From: CAYJXJ01 sp964374095
Lineage (GTDB): Bacteria > Elusimicrobiota > Elusimicrobia > UBA1565 > UBA9628
Assembly (NCBI GenBank): GCA_964374095.1
Contig: CAYJXJ010000249.1
Location: 1 to 5,641, forward strand
Reading direction: 5' to 3'
DNA: 5,641 bases
Shown here: piece after piece, positions 1-5,146 of the stretch
Position numbering within the stretch: the stretch's first letter is position 1
Layout: each line of letters starts with the position of its first letter
Program-made: the position numbers and the translations under genes
The notes under the pieces: generated by a model
The model's database searches: none
Told to the model about the DNA's origin: nothing
The model's input: only the letters and a program-made list of their open reading frames with translations

Positions 1-42
1 ACGAGAAAGGCGGTTACGGCAAGAATGTAGTGATAAGAGCCC

Positions 43-240
43 CTAAAGGCAGGTCTTATCGTCATCTGTGATCTGCGTCCCATAGACATTGGGATATCGC
101 AACCAGCCGGAATAATAGGCGATGACATTGCGGCCGGTTTTCACGCAGAGGGCTTGCAGGTACTTGCGGCGAACTGCGTCGAGAGCGCCGGGGCCGGGAG
201 TAGATTGGAGCTCTCGTAGGACTTGGCCCCAACTCGGCAT
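43..240 (-). pseudogene. N-terminal fragment of SDH_sah-family serine proteinase
   Basis: The 65-residue product opens with MPSWGQVLRELQ, continues with a DAVRRKYL segment (residues 21-28) and TGRNVIAYYSGWL (35-47), and then DDDK (59-62). This is the characteristic N-terminus of the SDH_sah/DUF114 family of ClpP-crotonase-fold serine proteinases, recalled from the family rather than searched. Intact members run to about 280-300 residues, continue after DDDK with NGFM-type sequence, and carry the catalytic serine further on. Here the reading frame ends T-C-L-stop straight after DDDK, and neither other minus frame between 60 and 1 restores the family sequence. The catalytic core is therefore absent. 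The ATG directly abuts the TAA of the upstream 81-residue gene, so the two were probably translationally coupled. A deletion or insertion boundary near position 45 is the likeliest cause. Family call fairly sure; a genuinely short protein cannot be excluded. Confidence 0.68.
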
Positions 241-486
241 TTACTTCTTGGGCGGGGAAGTTGGTGTTGAACTGCCCGAACTGGAAGAAAACGAAATCTT
301 TTCCGTGGTCAGAATCGAGCACCGCTGGAACTGACGTGCAAAATCCACCGCGGTTGTATAAGTCGGGAAGCTGGTGACCCCAAGCTCCCGCAGGCCGTCA
401 GCGAAGCGCTGATCGTACGATGTGCGATCAGGGCTCTGGCGAGGCTTTGGCGCTTTTTTGGTTGTGATCATCTTACGCTTTTTCAT
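241..486 (-). CDS. small basic protein of unknown function, coupled to the SDH_sah fragment
   Basis: An 81-residue protein that I do not recognise. The first ~20 residues are strongly basic (MKKRKM, then TTKKAPKPRQ). The middle (22-55) looks foldable and probably partly helical, with YDQRFADGLRELG and the aromatic/hydrophobic stretch TAVDFARQF. The tail is Ser/Pro/Thr-rich (FSSSSGSSTPTSPPKK) and likely disordered. There is no signal peptide or membrane segment. The start at 486 has no clear Shine-Dalgarno; Met6 (start at 471) is an alternative. The TAA at 243-241 is followed immediately by the ATG of the serine-proteinase fragment, so they form one transcription unit, with a promoter-like TTGACT/TAGCCT pair about 30 bases upstream. 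The basic tail could bind nucleic acid, but that is speculation. The AT-richer composition here differs from the genes to the right, which suggests separate origin. Confidence 0.5.
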   Translation of the reverse strand: MKKRKMITTKKAPKPRQSPDRTSYDQRFADGLRELGVTSFPTYTTAVDFARQFQRCSILTTEKISFSSSSGSSTPTSPPKK

Positions 487-513
487 TTTAGCAGATTGAG
501 CGGCCTCATATAT

Positions 514-542
514 AGGCTAGGTCGAGATTCGCCGAAAGTCAA
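514..542 (-). promoter_or_regulatory. candidate sigma70-type promoter for the 81-residue gene
   Basis: Read on the minus strand, TTGACT (542-537) is followed after a 17-base spacer by TAGCCT (519-514). The -35 matches consensus at five of six positions; the -10 keeps only the TA...T anchor. Transcription would begin near 507, about 20 bases before the ATG at 486. The spacing is ideal and nothing better lies nearby, but this is motif reading only. Confidence 0.4.
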
Positions 543-614
543 GGGCCGTCGCGATAAGCCCGCTCTCGGCCCCCCATACTTGCCGTCGCGGCCTAGCCCG
601 GAATCGTCTGTGGG

Positions 615-644
615 TTGTGCTGGACTCGGAGCATCGTTTATAAT
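615..644 (+). promoter_or_regulatory. promoter of the alkaline phosphatase gene
   Basis: A perfect TATAAT at 639-644 lies 18 bases downstream of TTGTGC (615-620), a weak -35. The predicted start of transcription, near 651, gives a leader of about 30 bases containing the GGAG ribosome site. I see no Pho-box-like direct repeats of TGTCA type, so there is no sequence sign of PhoB-style phosphate control. Confidence 0.6.
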
Positions 645-669
645 AGCCGCGTAAGCAATACATCCCTCC

Positions 670-673
670 GGAG
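670..673 (+). promoter_or_regulatory. ribosome binding site deciding the phosphatase start
   Basis: GGAG with a 7-base gap to the ATG at 681. This favours 681 over the in-frame ATG at 615, which lies upstream of the -10 box and so would not be transcribed from this promoter. The protein then begins directly with its signal peptide. Confidence 0.65.
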
Positions 674-680
674 ACATCCC

Positions 681-2303
681 ATGCGACCAGACGGACCTAC
701 GCTCAAAAAGTCGGTGACGGCGATCGCGCTAGCCGCGATGACGGCGGGCGCCCTACCCGCGAGCGCGCGGGCGCAGACGGTCCAGCGGACGGAGAGCCGC
801 GAGCAATGGTACTCCGACGGACGCCGCGCGGTCGAGGAGGCCAAACGCCTGCGCCCCCTGCCGGGCCGCGCCAAGAACGTGATCCTTTTCGTCGGCGACG
901 GCATGGGGATCGCCACCGTGACCGCGGCGCGCATACTCCAAGGCCAGCGGCGCGGGGAGAGCGGCGAGGAAAACCGGCTCAGCTTCGAGCGCCTGCCCTA
1001 CGTGGCCCTCTCCAAGACCTACAGCGTCAACCAGCAAACGTCCGACTCCGCCCCCACGATGACGGCCATAATCACGGGAGTCAAGACCGAGGACGCCGTC
1101 CTCTCGGTCGGCCAGCTCGTGGTGCACGGGGATCACACGACCGTGAAGGGCAACGAGCTGCCCACTCTGCTCGAGCTCGCCGAGCGAAAGGGCCTCGCCA
1201 CGGGCGTGGTCACCACCGCTCGGGTCACCCATGCCACCCCCGGCGCCTGCTACGCCCACAGCCCGGACCGGAATTGGGAAAGCGACGCCGACCTGCCGGC
1301 GGCGGCCAGAGCGGCGGGCTTTCCCGACATCGCCCGCCAATTGGTCGAGTTCGCCCATGGCGACGGGCTGGAAGTGGCGCTGGGAGGAGGGCGCGGCAAG
1401 TTCCTGCCGCGCGAGGCCGCCGATCCCGAGGACGAGGGCCGCGCGGGGGAGCGCCAGGACGGACGCAACCTCGTCACGGAGTGGCTCGCCCGGCGCCCGC
1501 GCTCCGTTTATGTCTGGGACAAGAGGGGGTTCGACGCCGTCGACGCGCGCGCCACCGACCGCCTGCTGGGCCTCTTCGAGCGTTCCCACATGAAGTACGA
1601 GCACGACCGTCCCAAGGATAAGGGCGGCGAGCCGTCCCTGGCCGAGATGACGGCCAAGGCCATCGACATACTCGCCAAGAACTCGTTGGGCTATGTCCTC
1701 ATGGTGGAGGGCGGGCGCATCGATCATGCCCACCATGGCGGAAACGCCCACCGCGCCCTCACCGACACGATCGCGCTTTCCGACGCCGTCACGGATGCGC
1801 TGGCAAGGACCGACCCGAAAAAGACGCTCGTGATCGTCACGGCCGACCATAGCCACGTCTTCACGATGGCGGGCTATCCGACGCGCGGCAACGACATCCT
1901 CGGCAAGGTGGTCGAGAACGACGAGCGCGGCGAACCCGAGCGGGCGCCCGCCAAGGACGCGCTCGGCCTGCCCTACACGACGCTGGGCTACGCCAACGGC
2001 GGGGGCTACAGCGGCGCGTCGAAAGACCAGCCGGAAGGGCCGAAGCGGTTCCCGCACCCGGGGAAGGGTTTCGCCGGCATCGCCAAGGGCCGCCCTGATT
2101 TGTCGGCCGTGAATACCTCGGATCCCGACTACCTGCAGGAAGCCGCCGTCCCCATGGAAAGCGAGACGCACGGCGGCGAGGACGTCGCGATCTACGCCGG
2201 CGGACCGGGCGCCCACCTGATCCACGGCGTCCAGGAGCAGAACGTGATCTTCCACGTCATGGCCGAAGCCCTGGGACTGTCCGCCCGGCGAACGGGGCAT
2301 TAA
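681..2303 (+). CDS. secreted alkaline phosphatase (PhoA superfamily, animal-like type)
   Basis: A 540-residue phosphomonoesterase, likely exported, that would release phosphate from organic phosphate esters. A Sec signal peptide covers residues 1-31: basic start with KK at 9-10, hydrophobic core, then cleavage after ASARA before Gln32. Active-site motifs are all present: VGDGMG with metal ligand Asp73; TSDSAPT with nucleophile Ser123; THATPGA with His184; Arg197, placed as the phosphate-binding arginine; MVEGGRIDHAHH with Glu343, Asp348, His349, His351 and His352; TADHSH with Asp389, His390 and His392; and ETHGGEDV with His497. His184 and His349 stand where E. coli PhoA has Asp153 and Lys328, as in mammalian enzymes. 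The segments GGGRGKF, SHMKYEHD and HGVQEQNV also recall animal-type enzymes. The domain looks complete. The last 47 bases overlap the convergent gene, with no terminator between. The symbol is withheld because the enzyme is not a close PhoA relative. Confidence 0.95.
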   Translation: MRPDGPTLKKSVTAIALAAMTAGALPASARAQTVQRTESREQWYSDGRRAVEEAKRLRPLPGRAKNVILFVGDGMGIATVTAARILQGQRRGESGEENRLSFERLPYVALSKTYSVNQQTSDSAPTMTAIITGVKTEDAVLSVGQLVVHGDHTTVKGNELPTLLELAERKGLATGVVTTARVTHATPGACYAHSPDRNWESDADLPAAARAAGFPDIARQLVEFAHGDGLEVALGGGRGKFLPREAADPEDEGRAGERQDGRNLVTEWLARRPRSVYVWDKRGFDAVDARATDRLLGLFERSHMKYEHDRPKDKGGEPSLAEMTAKAIDILAKNSLGYVLMVEGGRIDHAHHGGNAHRALTDTIALSDAVTDALARTDPKKTLVIVTADHSHVFTMAGYPTRGNDILGKVVENDERGEPERAPAKDALGLPYTTLGYANGGGYSGASKDQPEGPKRFPHPGKGFAGIAKGRPDLSAVNTSDPDYLQEAAVPMESETHGGEDVAIYAGGPGAHLIHGVQEQNVIFHVMAEALGLSARRTGH

Positions 2304-3054
2304 ATCCGGCTTCATAGACCCGTCCCATCCCCGAAACCAAGTCCCTTCGCCCTCGAGCCGCGCCGTCCGCCGGGGTCTCTGATTTCCGGCCGTTCTCCAG
2401 TTGGGCGCGCCACCAAGCGACTTCCTCCATGAATTGAGGATTGTCCTGGACTCCGTTTCCGTCTCCGTCCGTTTCGTGAGTGACGGCGCGTCTCTCCGAG
2501 CCCCCATGGGAGGCTTCGGTCACGCGGACCGTTCTCTTGAAGTTCCCTTGGCGTTCCTCGTCGATAACCCGGATGCGGCGCACGAGGCCCTCTGCAGTCG
2601 TCCTTTGCATGAAGGCCTCGCGAAAATAAACCCCGCGCGGGCCGCGCCATTCAAAAACGCCCCCTTCCTTCATGGCCCTCTCCAGGACGGCGTTGACAAA
2701 CCGCCGAAATTCGACCCGATACCCCCCATCGGCCTGGTCCGCATCGGATATAGGCCGCGCCGACGCGACGGCCGGTGGGGCCTGAGCGCTCGCGTCCCCG
2801 CCACTGTTCTCGAGAACCGCGTAGGAAAGGAGGACCCGCGCTTCCAGCGCTAGGTGAGGCGCAGGCACCTCCACGCCCACGACCGCTTGGAGCGGGATGA
2901 ATAGCTGCCGGCCGACCAAGACTGGGACTGCCGCCGGCGCCCGGCGCAAGCCGGGCGATGAGGCACGCGGGGATGATAGAGTCATTCCCGCCGAAGCCGT
3001 CGCGGCCAAGGCCGTAAGAATCGCCGCGATCGGCAAGGGTTGGTGAATTTTCAT
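2257..3054 (-). CDS. putative secreted protein of unknown function
   Basis: A 265-residue protein that I do not recognise. It starts with a convincing Sec signal peptide: MKIHQ, hydrophobic LPIAAILTALAA, then cleavage after ATASA (residue 22). Residues 45-82 alternate hydrophobic residues (VPVLVGRQLFIPLQAVVG, then LALEARVLLSYAV) and look like beta structure. An Ala/Pro-rich linker (86-105) leads to a mixed helical part (112-180) with VEFRRFVNAVLERAMKEG and the region EWRGPRGVYFREAF. A single acidic loop, TDGDGNGVQDN (195-205), resembles a thrombospondin type-3 or EF-like calcium loop. The C-terminus is basic and low in complexity. The start at 3054 fits the signal peptide and the -10 box six bases upstream. 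An in-frame ATG at 3111, with GGAG nine bases ahead of it, would add 19 residues before the signal peptide and is the alternative. The 3' end overlaps the phosphatase gene. Confidence 0.72.
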   Translation of the reverse strand: MKIHQPLPIAAILTALAATASAGMTLSSPRASSPGLRRAPAAVPVLVGRQLFIPLQAVVGVEVPAPHLALEARVLLSYAVLENSGGDASAQAPPAVASARPISDADQADGGYRVEFRRFVNAVLERAMKEGGVFEWRGPRGVYFREAFMQRTTAEGLVRRIRVIDEERQGNFKRTVRVTEASHGGSERRAVTHETDGDGNGVQDNPQFMEEVAWWRAQLENGRKSETPADGAARGRRDLVSGMGRVYEAGFNAPFAGRTVPGLRP

Positions 3055-3060
3055 ACTTAT

Positions 3061-3066
3061 ATTGTA
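3061..3066 (-). promoter_or_regulatory. -10 box of the secreted-protein gene, leaderless arrangement
   Basis: TACAAT on the minus strand, five of six to consensus, ends only six bases before the ATG at 3054. Transcription from it would start at or within the ATG, giving a leaderless mRNA, and no Shine-Dalgarno is present for that ATG. No good -35 is visible at normal spacing. Confidence 0.4.
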
Positions 3067-3200
3067 GAGGATGCCGCCGGTTCCCGGCCGGTCCGATGGG
3101 TCTTCTCGCATGGACGCATGCTCCAGAAGCGGCCTCGTCGGCGGAGGGCCGGATAGGAATCATCGCTTCTCACCTGGTCGACACCCGGCAGGACCCTCCG

Positions 3201-3209
3201 TGATATAAT
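3201..3209 (+). promoter_or_regulatory. extended -10 promoter of the endonuclease Q gene
   Basis: TGATATAAT, that is TG-n-TATAAT, a textbook extended -10 box that can work without a good -35; none is seen at 16-18 bases. The ATG at 3220 begins ten bases after the box, so the transcript would have a leader of only a few bases. No Shine-Dalgarno precedes the ATG. Confidence 0.55.
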
Positions 3210-3219
3210 CACTCTCCGC

Positions 3220-4527
3220 ATGTCTTACGTTGCCGACCTCCACATTCACTCCCGCTACTCGCGGGCCTGCGGCAAGGACCTGGGGCCCGAGACCCTGCAC
3301 CGGTGGTGCCAGCTCAAAGGAATCGGCCTGCTCTCGACCGGCGACTTCACCCATCCCGCCTACTTCGCTGAACTCAAGGAAAAACTTGTCCCGGCCGAAG
3401 ACGGGCTCTTCGTCCTACGGCGGGACCGGGCCGAGGCCGAGGACCGCCTGGTTCCCGCCTCCTGTCGATCCCAGCCTCGCTTCATCCTCGGCGTCGAGAT
3501 CTCCTGCATCTACAAGAAGGGCCGGGTGCGCAAGGTCCACCATCTCATTTTCGCCCCCTCCTTCGAGGCCGCGGCGCGCCTGAGCGCCTCGCTCGCCCGG
3601 ATCGGAAACATCGGCTCCGACGGCCGCCCCATCCTGGGACTGGACTCGCGCGATCTTCTCGAAATGGCGCTGGACGCCTCGGCGGACTGCGTGCTGGTGC
3701 CGGCGCACGCCTGGACGCCGCACTTCGCGGTCTTCGGCTCGGAGTCGGGCTTCGACTCCCTCGAGGAGTGCTTCGAGGACCTCGCGCCCCGCGTCTTCGC
3801 CATCGAGACCGGCCTCTCCTCCGACCCGCCGATGAACTGGCGCGTCTCGGGCCTCGACCGCCTGGCCCTCCTGTCGAACTCCGACGCCCATTCCCTCGAG
3901 AAGCTCGGCCGGGAGGCCACGGTCGTCAACGCCGCGCTCTCCTACGCGGGTCTCTGGGACGCGGTGCGCGGCCGCCGCGGCGCAATCGCCGCGACCCTGG
4001 AATTCTTCCCCGCGGAGGGAAAATACCACGAGGACGGCCACCGGGCCTGCGGGGTGCGCCTGCGTCCGGAGGAGACCCGGCGGCGGGGCGGGCTTTGCCC
4101 GAGCTGCGGCCGGGCGGTGACGGTCGGGGTCCTGCACCGCATCGAGAGGCTGGCCGACCGCGGACCGGGGATCAAGCCTCCGCGCCCGGTCCCTTTCGAA
4201 AACCTGGTCCCCTTGAAGGAGGTCCTGGGCGAAATTCTCGGGGTGGCGCCCTCCAGCGTCCGCGTCGACCGCGAGTACACCCGCCTGCTGGCCGCCCTCG
4301 GACCGGAGTTGCGCCTCCTGCGCGAGGTCTCGCCCGAGGAAGCCTTGCGCGCCGAAGCCCCTAAGCTGGCCGAGGCCCTGGCGCGGATGCGCTCCGGCCG
4401 GATCCGGGTCGAGCCCGGCTTCGACGGCCAGTACGGCCGGGTGCGGCTGCTGGACGGCCCCGACCCCGTCCGGCGCGCGCCGCGCAAAGCGGCGCTCCCG
4501 ATTGATCTCCCGAGTCTTCTAATCTAG
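3220..4527 (+). CDS. endonuclease Q, PHP-family DNA repair nuclease (TIGR00375-type)
   Basis: A 435-residue cytoplasmic protein matching endonuclease Q, which in characterised archaeal and Bacillus members nicks DNA 5' of uracil, hypoxanthine, xanthine and abasic sites. The PHP metal-binding residues are visible in order: DLHIH (6-10), GDFTHP with Asp42 and His45, GVEIS with Glu93, His107-His108, PAHAWTP with His163, IETGLSSDP with Glu196, and SNSDAHS with Asp222 and His224. A zinc-binding segment follows, KYHEDGHRAC (268-277) to LCPSCG (292-297), with Cys277, Cys293 and Cys296 and probably a nearby His as ligands, then VGVLHRIERLADR (302-314). The C-terminal ~110 residues form the family's helical tail. 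Length is close to that of known members, so it appears intact. ATG at 3220 is chosen because the DLHIH motif must start near the N-terminus and the -10 box sits just upstream. It stands alone as a transcription unit; its TAG shares CTAG with the stop of the convergent fragment. Confidence 0.9.
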   Translation: MSYVADLHIHSRYSRACGKDLGPETLHRWCQLKGIGLLSTGDFTHPAYFAELKEKLVPAEDGLFVLRRDRAEAEDRLVPASCRSQPRFILGVEISCIYKKGRVRKVHHLIFAPSFEAAARLSASLARIGNIGSDGRPILGLDSRDLLEMALDASADCVLVPAHAWTPHFAVFGSESGFDSLEECFEDLAPRVFAIETGLSSDPPMNWRVSGLDRLALLSNSDAHSLEKLGREATVVNAALSYAGLWDAVRGRRGAIAATLEFFPAEGKYHEDGHRACGVRLRPEETRRRGGLCPSCGRAVTVGVLHRIERLADRGPGIKPPRPVPFENLVPLKEVLGEILGVAPSSVRVDREYTRLLAALGPELRLLREVSPEEALRAEAPKLAEALARMRSGRIRVEPGFDGQYGRVRLLDGPDPVRRAPRKAALPIDLPSLLI

Positions 4528-4778
4528 AGCAGGGCCAGCTCCACGGATAGCCAGTCCCGGTGGCTGAACCACAGCCGCTGAGTCACCTCCAGCGCGCCGC
4601 ACCAACGCCCGCGGCAGTCGGCGCACAGCCATTGCGGGACGGCCTGGCCGCTCGCGCCGTCCTCCAACGTCGCCCCGCCTTCCGGGCAGTACTGCTCGCC
4701 GGGACGGCGCTTGGCCGGGTCGGCGCGGGAACGGACCCGAACGTCGACGAAGAAGGCGCGAATGAACTTAAAGATGAC
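4524..4778 (-). pseudogene. 3' fragment of a zinc-ribbon-like protein, start lost
   Basis: A minus frame of 84 codons ends in TAG at 4526-4524. It reads VIFKFIRAFF, then basic VRVRSRADPAKRRPGEQ, then YCPEGGATL (30-38), WLCADCRGRWC (50-60), and ends with LWFSHRDWLSVELALL. Third codon positions are strongly G/C, as in the neighbouring genes, so the frame has been coding. The Cys31...Cys52-x2-Cys55 pattern suggests a zinc ribbon, but the fourth ligand would be Gly34 (GGC where TGC is expected), with Cys60 a possible substitute. No ATG, GTG or TTG precedes the coding-like part in frame; upstream sequence switches to DUF4062 remains in another frame. The gene seems to have lost its 5' end. I do not recognise the family. 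A start at a non-standard ATT (4763) is possible but has no ribosome site. Confidence 0.5.
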
Positions 4779-5041
4779 CGGCCAGCCACGGTTCGCGCTC
4801 CACGAGGCCGGGAGGCAACGAGTCCGGCACCCAGCCGTAGCGCTCGTCGAGCAACCCGATGAAGTACGGCCGGCAATTGTCGATCTCCGCCAGGCAAGCG
4901 GGACTCGCAGATTCTGCGCAGAGCGGGGAAAACACGCTTGACCAGTTCCTCACGCTCCGCCTGCATGTCCCGGAAGGTGGAAGAAACGAAGACGCGGATG
5001 GAGCGGCCGCCTCTGAGATCAGGATTTGATAGGTGATCCAC
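4768..5041 (-). pseudogene. decayed DUF4062 domain gene (internal deletion, frameshift, truncated)
   Basis: From a GTG at 5041 the frame encodes 48 residues including RSIRVFVSSTFRDMQAERE, then LVKRVFPALRRICESR. This is the hallmark N-terminal strand-helix of DUF4062, the module that opens many large STAND/NACHT, WD40 or TPR proteins such as TEP1/NWD1-like ones. The next family segment, CLAEIDNCRPYFIGLLDERY, then GWVPDSLPPGLVEREPWLA, continues from 4896 in a different frame and ends G-H-L-TAA at 4768. Between the two parts, the ~30 residues that normally contain the VDLRWG-type motif are missing. The loss is not a multiple of three, hence the frameshift near 4897. The family then normally continues with a VTELEI-type helix and a long effector or sensor region; none follows. 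So this is a remnant, not a working gene. GTG 5041 or an in-frame GTG slightly upstream would be the old start. Confidence 0.8.
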
Positions 5042-5062
5042 TCGGAGACCTTGCTCCACAGA

Positions 5063-5092
5063 ACTATAACAAGCCTCGCCGTGGAACGTAAA
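5063..5092 (-). promoter_or_regulatory. candidate promoter of the DUF4062 remnant
   Basis: On the minus strand, TTTACG (5092-5087) and TATAGT (5068-5063) are separated by 18 bases, matching consensus at four and five of six positions. The predicted start near 5056 lies just upstream of the GTG at 5041. It may still fire although the gene is broken. Confidence 0.4.
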
Positions 5093-5097
5093 CGTCG

Positions 5098-5111
5098 AAG
5101 GGTCGACCCTT
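5098..5111. repeat. 14-base perfect palindrome, candidate operator
   Basis: AAGGGTCGACCCTT reads identically on both strands. It lies in the divergent spacer between the DUF4062 remnant and the ~140-residue gene. It is just upstream of the minus-strand -35 and touches a weak plus-strand promoter candidate (TTGCCT at 5110-5115, 16 bases, TAGGCT at 5132-5137). A dimeric repressor site is a reasonable inference, but no regulator is encoded in the window. Confidence 0.35.
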
Positions 5112-5146
5112 GCCTTGAAAGCCAAAAGTGCTAGGCTGTCCGGCGC

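Noticed and set aside
615..680. An upstream ATG extending the phosphatase by 22 residues
   Set aside because: It precedes the TATAAT box, lacks a ribosome site and would put polar residues ahead of a normal signal peptide.
753..2507. A 584-codon minus-strand frame across the phosphatase
   Set aside because: It is antisense to a gene with every alkaline phosphatase motif; long shadow frames are expected at this GC content and it shows no recognisable domain.
2401..2853. A 150-codon plus-strand frame opposite the secreted protein
   Set aside because: The minus frame has the signal peptide, a promoter box and balanced composition; the plus frame has no ribosome site or recognisable motif.
3415..4137. 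A 240-codon minus-strand frame opposite endonuclease Q
   Set aside because: It is antisense to a complete, motif-rich PHP protein and is Ala/Gly/Arg/Glu-rich, as shadow frames are here.
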